Origin: JAHECQ01 sp047638695 | Lineage (GTDB): Bacteria > Actinomycetota > Acidimicrobiia > Acidimicrobiales > SZUA-35 | Length of the DNA: 5,318 bases | NCBI GenBank assembly: GCA_047638695.1 | Contig: JBLINY010000210.1 | Span: 1 to 5,318 of the forward strand | Reading direction: 5' to 3' | Shown: positions 1 through 4,983 of the stretch, piece by piece | Layout: the number at the start of each line of letters is the position of its first letter | Numbering within the stretch: the stretch's first letter is position 1 | Notes under the pieces: generated by a model | Told to the model about the DNA's origin: nothing | Seen by the model: only the letters and a program-made list of their open reading frames with translations | Database searches by the model: none | Program-made: the position numbers and the translations under genes

Positions 1-136
1 CAGCCATCTCCGGCCCGACAGGTCCCGCCGTGGCACCAGCCAGGTGGGCGGCCCGGGCATCGACGACACTCATCGAAGAAAGACTGACCTCGCCTCGGGC
101 GTCCAGCACCTTCTGCACGTCGGGGTGAATGCTCAA
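1..136 (-). CDS. Probable alpha/beta-hydrolase (HSL-type esterase/lipase), N-terminal fragment
   Basis: Only the first 45 codons are in the window; the gene runs off the left edge on the minus strand. The translation begins MSIHPDVQKVLDARGEVS and continues through SMSVVDARAAHLAG. This is the helical cap opening typical of hormone-sensitive-lipase-like esterases (alpha/beta-hydrolase fold 3): 'hPdvqavLDa...' followed by a 'lsv.eAR' segment. The HGGG and GDSAG motifs and the catalytic triad would lie outside the window, so function rests on the N-terminal pattern alone. The start is taken as TTG at 136-134, because the family usually begins shortly before the 'HPDVQ' segment and no in-frame ATG lies near it. 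An AGG in the 10 bases upstream is a weak ribosome site. The internal ATG at 73-71 would cut away conserved sequence and is less likely. Family members hydrolyse short acyl esters in the cytoplasm; the substrate here is unknown. Confidence 0.5.
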   Translation of the reverse strand, partial: MSIHPDVQKVLDARGEVSLSSMSVVDARAAHLAGATAGPVGPEMA

Positions 137-202
137 CAGCGGCCTGAGATCTGATGGTTCGCATGAGACTCGATGGGCGCGACCGGCGCTGGCTGTAAGT
201 CG

Positions 203-217
203 ACCATGGTCCATGGT
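203..217. promoter_or_regulatory. 15-bp perfect inverted repeat, possible operator
   Basis: ACCATGG and CCATGGT form perfect arms around one central T at 210. The site also reads as two tandem copies of CCATGGT (204-217). It lies in the non-coding gap between the L,D-transpeptidase remnant and the hydrolase start, about 67 bases upstream of that start. Its size and symmetry would suit a dimeric repressor such as a TetR-type protein. No regulator gene is visible and no promoter hexamers were identified around it, so the role is an inference. Confidence 0.3.
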
Positions 218-234
218 AGATCGAGCCGGGTCGT

Positions 235-498
235 TCAACCGACAATGCTCACCGGGGTACCGAGCGGCACGGTCTCAGCCAGCGGCTCAAGCAACTCATT
301 GGGAATACCGACGCACCCGTTGCTGACCTCTTCACCGATCAGACCGGGCCGATTCGTTCCGTGAATCGCAATCGCAGGCAGACCGCCGATGGGCGTTGGT
401 GTTGCCACCTTCCCTATGGCTGCGCTGGTTTCGACGATGATCCTTTCATTCTCCCAGACCGTCAGCCTGTTGTCGCCAAGATCGACCTCGGTGCGTCG
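235..498 (-). pseudogene. L,D-transpeptidase (YkuD domain) remnant with N-terminus and interior missing
   Basis: An 87-codon minus-strand frame ends at TGA (237-235) and is bounded upstream by an in-frame stop at 501-499. It shows YkuD-domain hallmarks: VDLGDNRLTVWENE (residues 5-18), the GKVATPTPIG strand (29-38), IHGTNRPGLIG (45-55), and the catalytic-site segment SNGCVGIPN (59-67) with Cys62 and His46, then the C-terminal PLGTPVSIVG. In intact enzymes about 35-50 residues lie between the 'TPTPTG' element and the 'HGT' element; here only seven do, so the middle is deleted in frame. The conserved Arg after the catalytic Cys (SxGCxR) is Gly64. There is no in-frame start codon and no signal or anchor sequence. 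An ATG at 502-500 is one base out of frame. Intact relatives cross-link peptidoglycan stems (3-3 bonds) outside the membrane. This copy could hardly fold, so it is called a pseudogene. A short divergent protein cannot be strictly excluded. Confidence 0.75.
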
Positions 499-516
499 TC
501 ATGCAGCGCTGGAAAA

Positions 517-1728
517 TTAAGCCTCCGGGGGCGGAACGCGTACGACACCAGCGGCTATGAGGGCCTCGATCTCGTCAGGCTCGGCGCCGATTCCCTCGAG
601 AACCTCTCGACTGTGCTCGCCTAGTTGCGGGGCTCGGCCGCGGACACCGACGTCGGCTCCCACGATCTTGAACGGTGCATTCACGGTGAAGAAGGCCCCG
701 TCGGGGTGATCTTCGACCAGATGCAACATGCCGAGGGCATCGGCCTGCGGGTCGGCGACGAGCTCCTCGAGGCTCTGGACCGGAGCCCAGGTTAGGCCCG
801 CCGCGTCCAGTCGTTCAGCCCACACCTCGCGGGGTGCGGTGGCGAAGACTTCGTCGCAAAGGGCGATGACCTCGGCCGCGTTGTCTAGCAGAGCCGCCGG
901 TGATGCGAACCGTGGGTCGTCCAACCACTCAGGCTTACCGAGGCACTGGGCGAAGGCGGGGAAGAAGTTCTTCGGGCCGGGCATGCTGAGGGCCACCCAA
1001 CGGTGGTCGGCGCAGCGGAATCGACAGGTCAGAGGACTTGGCCACGTCTCGCGGTGATACAGCTGGGGGGTTGCGCCCACCAGCGTGGCCGAGAGGTCAC
1101 TCGAGATCGTCCATGCCGCGACATGCATGAGGGCAACCTCGACCACCTGGCCTTCGCCGGTCTGGTCGCGAAGTCGCAACGCCGCCAGCACCGAGGAGAG
1201 AATCGAGAGCGAGGAGGTGTGATCGCCCTGCCCGGGGCGGAAAGCGGCAGGTGGACCGTTCGGCTCGGTGACAAGGCCCTGGATGCCGCCTCGGGCGAAG
1301 AACGAGGTCATGTCGTAGGCCAGTCGCTTTGCTTCGGGTCCGGTGGTGCCGTATCCCGTGAGCGATGCGTGAATGATCGACGGAGCGACCGCATGCACGG
1401 CGGCCGGGGTCAGCTGGAAGCGCTCCTGGCGATCGACGGTGAGATTCGTGAGCAGGACGTCGGCATCCTTCGCCAGGCGATGCACGAGCGCGACACCTTC
1501 TGGAGCATTCAGATCAATGGCCAGATCGCGCTTGCCGCGGTTGTCGAGCTCGAACCAAGGGTCGGGGCTGAACTTTGGCCCCAACACCAGCCCTCGCAAG
1601 ATGTCACCCGATGGTGGCTCAACCTTGATCACCTCGGCCCCCAAGTCGGCCATCATCGCCGCCGCACTCGGCGCTGCAATCATATTTGCGACCTCGAGAA
1701 TTCGGACACCGGTGAGGGGAGCGACCAC
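517..1728 (-). CDS. Family III acyl-CoA transferase (CaiB/BaiF family)
   Basis: This 403-residue protein has the usual full length for family III CoA-transferases, which move CoA between carboxylic acids in the cytoplasm through an aspartyl-CoA thioester. Visible signatures are the N-terminal LTGVRILEVA (5-14), the ADLGAEVIKVEPP segment (27-39), LDNRGKRDLAIDL (61-73), the LTGYGTTGP loop (123-131) and YD at 138-139. The GQGDHTSS segment places Asp169 at the position of the catalytic Asp169 of formyl-CoA transferase. GEGQVVEVAL (191-200) and a C-terminal LGEHSREVLE (369-378) complete the family pattern. The start is GTG at 1728-1726; no ATG lies near it. No good Shine-Dalgarno is visible, and the stop of the upstream epimerase remnant is only 9 bases away, which suggests the gene was once translated as part of that operon. 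Donor and acceptor acids cannot be predicted. No damage is seen, unlike in its two neighbours on this strand. Confidence 0.93.
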   Translation of the reverse strand: MVAPLTGVRILEVANMIAAPSAAAMMADLGAEVIKVEPPSGDILRGLVLGPKFSPDPWFELDNRGKRDLAIDLNAPEGVALVHRLAKDADVLLTNLTVDRQERFQLTPAAVHAVAPSIIHASLTGYGTTGPEAKRLAYDMTSFFARGGIQGLVTEPNGPPAAFRPGQGDHTSSLSILSSVLAALRLRDQTGEGQVVEVALMHVAAWTISSDLSATLVGATPQLYHRETWPSPLTCRFRCADHRWVALSMPGPKNFFPAFAQCLGKPEWLDDPRFASPAALLDNAAEVIALCDEVFATAPREVWAERLDAAGLTWAPVQSLEELVADPQADALGMLHLVEDHPDGAFFTVNAPFKIVGADVGVRGRAPQLGEHSREVLEGIGAEPDEIEALIAAGVVRVPPPEA

Positions 1729-1737
1729 GAGGGGACT

Positions 1738-2146
1738 CTACGGGCGGGGTTCGATCTGCTCCACTCGGCTGATGCCGGTCGCAGGATTCGGAGTGCGGCC
1801 ATAGTAGGCGCCGCCGAATCCAGGCTCCGAGCTAAACGTCACCGGCTCGAACCCCGCCACCGTCGCCAGCCATCGGTCGATCAGCTGGTCTTCGGCCTCG
1901 TAGTCGAACGGATCTTGAAGCCGAGAGGCAGACGCTTGGTGCTCGACGGATGATCCACCAGCCAACGAACCGTCTGCCGTAGTCCCTCTTCGGGGCTAAC
2001 GAGATCGTGGTAGTCGAGCACATGACGGCGTGTGCCGCGTTTTCCACGTATGCCGCCGACTTCAGTGTTAGACCGCCATCGGCCAGAACCAGCCGAGGTC
2101 GCCGGTCGAGCGCACGTTTAATAAAGGGGGCATGTGGACCTGGACC
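1738..2146 (-). pseudogene. NAD-dependent epimerase/dehydratase (extended SDR) remnant, frameshifted and internally deleted
   Basis: Pieces of one protein appear in order in three minus-strand frames. The first (2146 to about 2024) reads GPGPHAPFIKRALDRRPRLV, then LADGG and YVENAAHAV, matching the 'YGPGD' loop and the 'YVeNaAhAv' segment of extended SDR epimerases. The second frame (about 2030-1947) reads RRHVLDYHDLVSPEEGLRQ followed by TVRWLVDHP, the C-terminal 'LGYrDlvpP.EaL.rTV.WL' element. The third (about 1944-1738) reads QDPFDYEAEDQLIDRW and ends in RVEQIEPRP plus TAG; this 'DPFDY.aEDrLi..W' tail is characteristic of one actinobacterial epimerase subfamily. Around 60-80 residues normally lie between the first two pieces, so there is a deletion with a frame change near 2022-2036, and another frame change near 1944-1950. 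The Rossmann N-terminus (GxxGxxG) and the YxxxK site are absent. The first frame stays open to 2242 but has no recognisable homology beyond 2146. The stop is 9 bases from the CoA-transferase start, suggesting a former operon. Confidence 0.75.
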
Positions 2147-2299
2147 ATCGCGGACTTTCCGTTGGTGGCCGGTCGCTTCGAAACGCTGGAACTGGCCCAG
2201 ACGGTCGGGAGCGATACGCGTTGTTATCTCGTCGTAATGCCACTACTACAGGCTGCAATTGCTCGATCTTGGGCATCTATGTACGAGGAGCAATCATGA
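2132..2299 (+). CDS. Possible small protein, 55 residues, overlapping the lipoprotein start
   Basis: The frame begins at ATG 2132 with MWTWTIADFPLVAGRFETLE and ends EEQS with a TGA (2297-2299) that overlaps the lipoprotein ATG as ATGA, the classic arrangement for translational coupling. A purine run AAAGGGGG sits just before the ATG as a possible ribosome site. Alternatively, TTTAAT at 2117-2122 could serve as a -10 element. Third codon positions are G/C-rich up to about codon 36 and then become mixed, so the last 20 codons look less like coding sequence. No family was recognised, and there is no signal peptide or membrane helix. Its first 15 bases overlap the epimerase remnant on the other strand in codon register. 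It may be a real leader-like ORF, the N-terminal stub of a truncated gene, or chance. Confidence 0.3.
   Translation: MWTWTIADFPLVAGRFETLELAQTVGSDTRCYLVVMPLLQAAIARSWASMYEEQS
2285..2290 (+). promoter_or_regulatory. Ribosome binding site of the lipoprotein gene
   Basis: GAGGAG ends 5 bases before the ATG at 2296. It fixes the lipoprotein start there rather than at the upstream in-frame ATG at 2134, which would bury the signal peptide about 54 residues inside the protein. The GAGCAAT that overlaps the site (2288-2294) is complementary to ATTGCTC at 2258-2264, so a weak hairpin could cover it. Confidence 0.7.
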
Positions 2300-2832
2300 A
2301 TAAGCAAAATGGCCTTATGAGCGGGATCTTGGTCGCCGCTTTCCTTCTACTCAGTGCCTGCGGCAGCGACGCAGACACGGCGCTCGATGTCGCCGAAGAG
2401 GCTCCGGTGGTCGAAGAGGCACCGGTGGTCGAAGAAGTTGAGGAGGCCGCAGAGCCTGAAGAGGCTCCGGTGGTGGAAGAAGTTGAGGTGGCCGCAGAGC
2501 CTGAAGAGACCGCAGCGGTCCCGTCGCCCGATGAAGCCGTCGCTGGCATGGCTGCAGCCTGGGGCAGCGACGACGCCGACTTGGCGTGGAGCTTCGACTC
2601 GGAGCGCTGCCGAGGCGGAATGGCCGAGGCGCCGGATGGCTATCGAGACGCGGTTGCTGGTTGGTCGGCCATGTTTCCCGGGGCCACGGCATCGAACATC
2701 ACCGCTGTTGTCGACGGCGACCGAGCTGCGGTGAGTTACGACGTTTACGACGGCGCAGGAGCGTTCGCTTCGGAGTTCACCGCTCAGCCGTTTATCCTTT
2801 CCGATGGGAAATGGTTTCGGGACGCCTGCTAG
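2296..2832 (+). CDS. Secreted lipoprotein with acidic repeat linker and small NTF2-like C-terminal domain
   Basis: This 178-residue protein has three parts. Residues 1-22 are a type II signal peptide: MNKQNG, a hydrophobic ILVAAFLLL core and the lipobox LSAC, with Cys22 as the lipidated residue, so the mature protein should be anchored to the outer face of the cytoplasmic membrane. Residues 23-76 are a disordered, strongly acidic Glu/Ala/Pro/Val linker with two 15-residue repeats (EEAPVVEEVEEAAEP and a one-residue variant, 40-69) and a partial copy before them. Residues 77-178 form a compact domain with an N-terminal helix (DEAVAGMAAAW), a helical PDGYRDAVAGWSAMFPG stretch, and beta-type segments ITAVVDGDRAAVSYDVYD and QPFILSDGKWFRDAC. 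That order resembles NTF2-like or DUF4878-type small lipoprotein domains. Cys105 and the terminal Cys178 could form a disulfide. The specific function is unknown. The start is supported by GAGGAG five bases upstream. Confidence 0.85.
   Translation: MNKQNGLMSGILVAAFLLLSACGSDADTALDVAEEAPVVEEAPVVEEVEEAAEPEEAPVVEEVEVAAEPEETAAVPSPDEAVAGMAAAWGSDDADLAWSFDSERCRGGMAEAPDGYRDAVAGWSAMFPGATASNITAVVDGDRAAVSYDVYDGAGAFASEFTAQPFILSDGKWFRDAC
2395..2502 (+). repeat. 45-bp in-frame tandem repeat in the lipoprotein linker
   Basis: Two adjacent 45-base units, 2413-2457 and 2458-2502, differ at only a few bases and encode EEAPVVEEVEEAAEP and EEAPVVEEVEVAAEP. An 18-base partial unit (2395-2412, EEAPVV) precedes them. 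The near identity at DNA level, including synonymous positions, points to recent duplication by slippage or unequal recombination. Because the unit is a multiple of three, copy-number change alters linker length without breaking the frame. Confidence 0.9.
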
Positions 2833-2949
2833 CCGACGAGCCGACGCGAATCCCCTGGTGAGCGCCTCGGTTTGCGCTTGTGATGCCGTTGTAATGTCTG
2901 TTGATCACGATGGCGGGATGTTGATGGCGGCGGGACACCTGGATGGCAT

Positions 2950-2969
2950 CTCGAATCTGACGATTCGAG
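2950..2969. terminator. Hairpin between convergent genes, possible bidirectional terminator
   Basis: CTCGAATC and GATTCGAG form a perfect 8-bp stem with the 4-base loop TGAC. It lies in the 145-base gap between the lipoprotein stop (2832) and the MFS stop (2978) of convergent genes, only 8 bases beyond the MFS stop. Neither strand shows a U-tract after the stem, so it is not a canonical intrinsic terminator. It could act as a weak two-way terminator or as a 3' end stabiliser. Nothing else was recognised in this gap. Confidence 0.4.
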
Positions 2970-2977
2970 CGGGCGCC

Positions 2978-4150
2978 TCACGAGGTCTTCTCCTTCTGCG
3001 CAGGCCTCGCCGGCAGGGGTCCCGGCCCATCCAGGATCCAACTCAATACCAACAGACAACCCATCACGCACGCCGCTATAAGCCAGGCAGGCCCGGCTCC
3101 CAGCACGTCGAACATTCCGGGCGCAGTGAAGGCACCCGCAGCGGCCGCGGCCGATCCGGCTGCTTCTCCCAAACCCTGTGCAGCCCCCGCGTCTGCCTTG
3201 CTGCTGGCATTGGCGACCGCGGCCTGAGAGGCCGGCGACATGGCGGCTTCCATCAGTCCATGGGGTACCGCTACCGCCATCACCAGCCACAGAAACGGCG
3301 AGTAGCCGTAGGTCGCCATCAGCGGAACAGTGATGAGCGCCGGCACCAGCGAGGCCCAGCGGGCGCCGTAGGTATCAGTGAGACGGCCCGCCGCTCGGGC
3401 TACCAACAGCATCGGCAGAGCGAACCCCGTAAGGGACAGGGCGATCCAGAGATCACTGGCGCCCAAGTCGGTGAGGTGGACCGACCAGAGGGGCTCGAAG
3501 ACGCCAATCGAATACCGAAAGGAGATAACCACGAGAAGGGCAGCGATCAGTCTCCGATCAGAGAGCAATCGCCGAAGGACTCGACGATCGGCATCAACCC
3601 CACCTGCTTCCTCCGGTTCTGCCATGGGCATCTCGAGACGAAGAATGGACAGCAAACTGAGAGCTACCAGGGCTCCCAGTACCAAGAACGGCAGCCGGAC
3701 GTCGCCGATCGCCAGCAGGGCCGCCGCAAAAGGTGGCCCGAACACAAACCCCGAGAGGTACGCGGCGTAGAACGTGCCCAGCTTTTCGCCCTGTTTGTCG
3801 CCCGCGGTCAGCACGATGAATCGCCGAGCCGGGGGCACCAACATGCCGACGCCCGCTCCGAGCAACCCTCTCGCGGCAACAAACTGCCAGACCTCGGTGG
3901 CGAGGCCGAACCAGATGAGACCTGCGGCCGAGGCGACAACTCCCGCTCGAAGCAGTAGCCCGCCGTACCCTCGGTCGGCATAGCGACTCAGCCAGAGCTG
4001 GGCGACCAGAGCCGTAAGGAAAGCTGTGCCGGCGATCCACCCCAGGCTGACGGTCGGCAGGTCATAACGCTCCTGTAGGGCCGCCAGCAGTGCAAACACC
4101 GAACTGACGCCGGCCATAGTTACCGCAGCCGTAATGTAAAGACCTCGCAT
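2978..4150 (-). CDS. MFS-type transporter
   Basis: From the ATG at 4150 the protein has 390 residues, beginning MRGLYITAAVTMAGV. It carries about 12 hydrophobic helices split by a charged cytoplasmic loop (about residues 174-198, EMPMAEPEEAGGVDADRR). Major facilitator signatures are present. The loop after helix 2 reads SRYADRGYGGLLLRAG (about 55-70), a form of motif A. RGLLGAGVGMLVPPARR (94-110) matches the helix 4 Arg/Gly motif, GFVFGPPFAAALL resembles motif C, and AGRLTDTYGARW (254-265) is the pseudo-symmetric second motif A. These fit a proton-driven drug-efflux-like permease of the inner membrane. ATG 4150 is preferred because GAGG lies 10 bases upstream and the protein then starts at helix 1. 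An in-frame GTG at 4171 would add seven residues but has no ribosome site. The gene is divergent from the SDR/PPOX pair, so it may export or import a compound those enzymes act on; the substrate is unknown. Confidence 0.9.
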   Translation of the reverse strand: MRGLYITAAVTMAGVSSVFALLAALQERYDLPTVSLGWIAGTAFLTALVAQLWLSRYADRGYGGLLLRAGVVASAAGLIWFGLATEVWQFVAARGLLGAGVGMLVPPARRFIVLTAGDKQGEKLGTFYAAYLSGFVFGPPFAAALLAIGDVRLPFLVLGALVALSLLSILRLEMPMAEPEEAGGVDADRRVLRRLLSDRRLIAALLVVISFRYSIGVFEPLWSVHLTDLGASDLWIALSLTGFALPMLLVARAAGRLTDTYGARWASLVPALITVPLMATYGYSPFLWLVMAVAVPHGLMEAAMSPASQAAVANASSKADAGAAQGLGEAAGSAAAAAGAFTAPGMFDVLGAGPAWLIAACVMGCLLVLSWILDGPGPLPARPAQKEKTS

Positions 4151-4175
4151 TGCCAAGCATCCTCGCACCACGAAC

Positions 4176-4181
4176 TACGTT
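4176..4181 (+). promoter_or_regulatory. Candidate -10 element of a leaderless SDR transcript
   Basis: TACGTT fits the actinobacterial -10 pattern TANNNT and ends 8 bases before the SDR ATG at 4190. The SDR start has no Shine-Dalgarno sequence, so transcription may begin at or next to the A of the ATG, giving a leaderless mRNA. No convincing -35 hexamer was found. The element is the centre of a short imperfect dyad, CACGAAC-TAC-GTTGTG (4169-4184), which a regulator of both divergent genes could use. Confidence 0.4.
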
Positions 4182-4189
4182 GTGCCGAC

Positions 4190-4981
4190 ATGAGTGACGT
4201 ACATGATCTGACCGGACGCATCGCGTTGGTCACCGGAGCCAGCCGAGGAATCGGTGAAGACAGCGCAAAGGCGCTCGATCGGGCCGGCGCCCGGGTCGTG
4301 CTGAGCGGCCGAACCACGAGTGACCTCGAGCGAGTGGCCAGCCAGCTAACCAACGATCCAATCATCGTTGAGGCCGATCTCGCCCAACCCGGATCGGGCA
4401 CAGACTTGGCCCAACGAGTCTTGGCCGAGGTCGATGGTCTGGACATCTTGGTCAACAACGCTGGCATCCCCATGAGGCGTACGCCCGAACAACTCACCGA
4501 AGAAGACGTCGACCTCGTCTTCTCGATCAATGTTCGCTCGCTGCTGATGCTGACCGTGGGCGTCGGGCCCTCGATGGAAGCACGGGGTGGTGGATCCATC
4601 GTCAGTATCTCCTCCGTCGCCGGTCTGACCGGGCCAATTGGGCGAGTCGCCTACGCCGGGACAAAGGGGGCCGTCGATGCTATGACACGGGCTCTGGCCG
4701 CTGATTGGGGTCCGAAAGGCATCAGGGTCAACTCGATCTGCCCCGGTCTGATTGCCACCGCGATTTGGGAGGACAGCCGCAACAACGTTCCCGGTCTCAC
4801 CGAGCAGCTCGAACAGGGCATCGCACTGAAGCGGTGGGGCTACGCCGATGACATCGCCGACGTCGTCGTGTTCTTTGCCTCCGATGCCAGTCGCTACATC
4901 ACCGGCGAGACCATTGCCGTCGATGGCGGTATGGCCCGCGTGAGTACATCAAGCGTGAAATTACCCGAGCTGGAGGACTGA
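4190..4981 (+). CDS. Short-chain dehydrogenase/reductase (classical SDR, FabG-like)
   Basis: A 263-residue protein of standard classical-SDR length. It has the cofactor motif TGASRGIG (15-22), a GR pair (40-41) after the second strand that is compatible with NADP(H), and Asp63 in the EADLA segment for adenine contact. NNAG follows at 89-92, with Asn114, Ser141 (ISS), and Tyr155 and Lys159 (YAGTK) making the complete Asn-Ser-Tyr-Lys catalytic tetrad. ICPGLIAT (183-190) is the usual PG loop, and GETIAVDGG (239-247) closes the fold. It should catalyse reversible oxidation or reduction of a hydroxyl or carbonyl group in the cytoplasm; the substrate is not predictable from motifs. The C-terminal tail STSSVKLPELED extends about ten residues beyond the typical end. 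ATG 4190 is the only sensible start and lacks a ribosome site, so a leaderless transcript is likely. The stop lies 2 bases before the PPOX start, indicating an operon. Confidence 0.95.
   Translation: MSDVHDLTGRIALVTGASRGIGEDSAKALDRAGARVVLSGRTTSDLERVASQLTNDPIIVEADLAQPGSGTDLAQRVLAEVDGLDILVNNAGIPMRRTPEQLTEEDVDLVFSINVRSLLMLTVGVGPSMEARGGGSIVSISSVAGLTGPIGRVAYAGTKGAVDAMTRALAADWGPKGIRVNSICPGLIATAIWEDSRNNVPGLTEQLEQGIALKRWGYADDIADVVVFFASDASRYITGETIAVDGGMARVSTSSVKLPELED
4972..4976 (+). promoter_or_regulatory. Ribosome binding site of the PPOX gene
   Basis: GGAGG lies inside the last codons of the SDR gene, 7 bases before the ATG at 4984. It decides the start and implies that the PPOX gene is translated from the same message as the SDR. 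Confidence 0.75.
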
Positions 4982-4983
4982 TC

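Noticed and set aside
1003..1953. Long forward-strand open frame of 316 codons
   Set aside because: It lies antisense to the CoA-transferase and epimerase remnant, is rich in Arg, Gly and His as expected from a shadow frame in high-GC DNA, and shows no family motif.
2147..2242. Extension of the epimerase remnant upstream on the minus strand
   Set aside because: The frame is open, but its translation (TRIAPDRLGQFQRFEATGH and so on) matches no epimerase segment I recognise, and the forward strand has better third-position composition here.
2134..2295. Upstream in-frame start that would lengthen the lipoprotein by 54 residues
   Set aside because: It would put the signal peptide and lipobox in the interior of the protein. 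The ATG at 2296 has a good GAGGAG site and begins a normal type II signal peptide.
2395..2502. Repeat considered as a CRISPR or other non-coding array
   Set aside because: The units are directly adjacent with no spacers, are in frame and encode a plausible lipoprotein linker.
2277..2692. Two reverse-strand open frames rich in Ser/Thr or Pro/Arg across the repeat region
   Set aside because: They are antisense translations of the acidic 45-bp repeat in the lipoprotein gene. Their repetitiveness comes from the same DNA units.
2804..3958. Long forward-strand open frame of 384 codons
   Set aside because: It is antisense to the MFS gene, which has clear transmembrane helices and motifs. The forward product is a low-complexity Arg/Gln/Gly/Ser sequence without recognisable domains.
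4120..4599. Reverse-strand open frame of 159 codons opposite the SDR start
   Set aside because: The SDR on the forward strand has a full set of catalytic and cofactor motifs. The reverse frame is Ser/Arg-rich with no motif.
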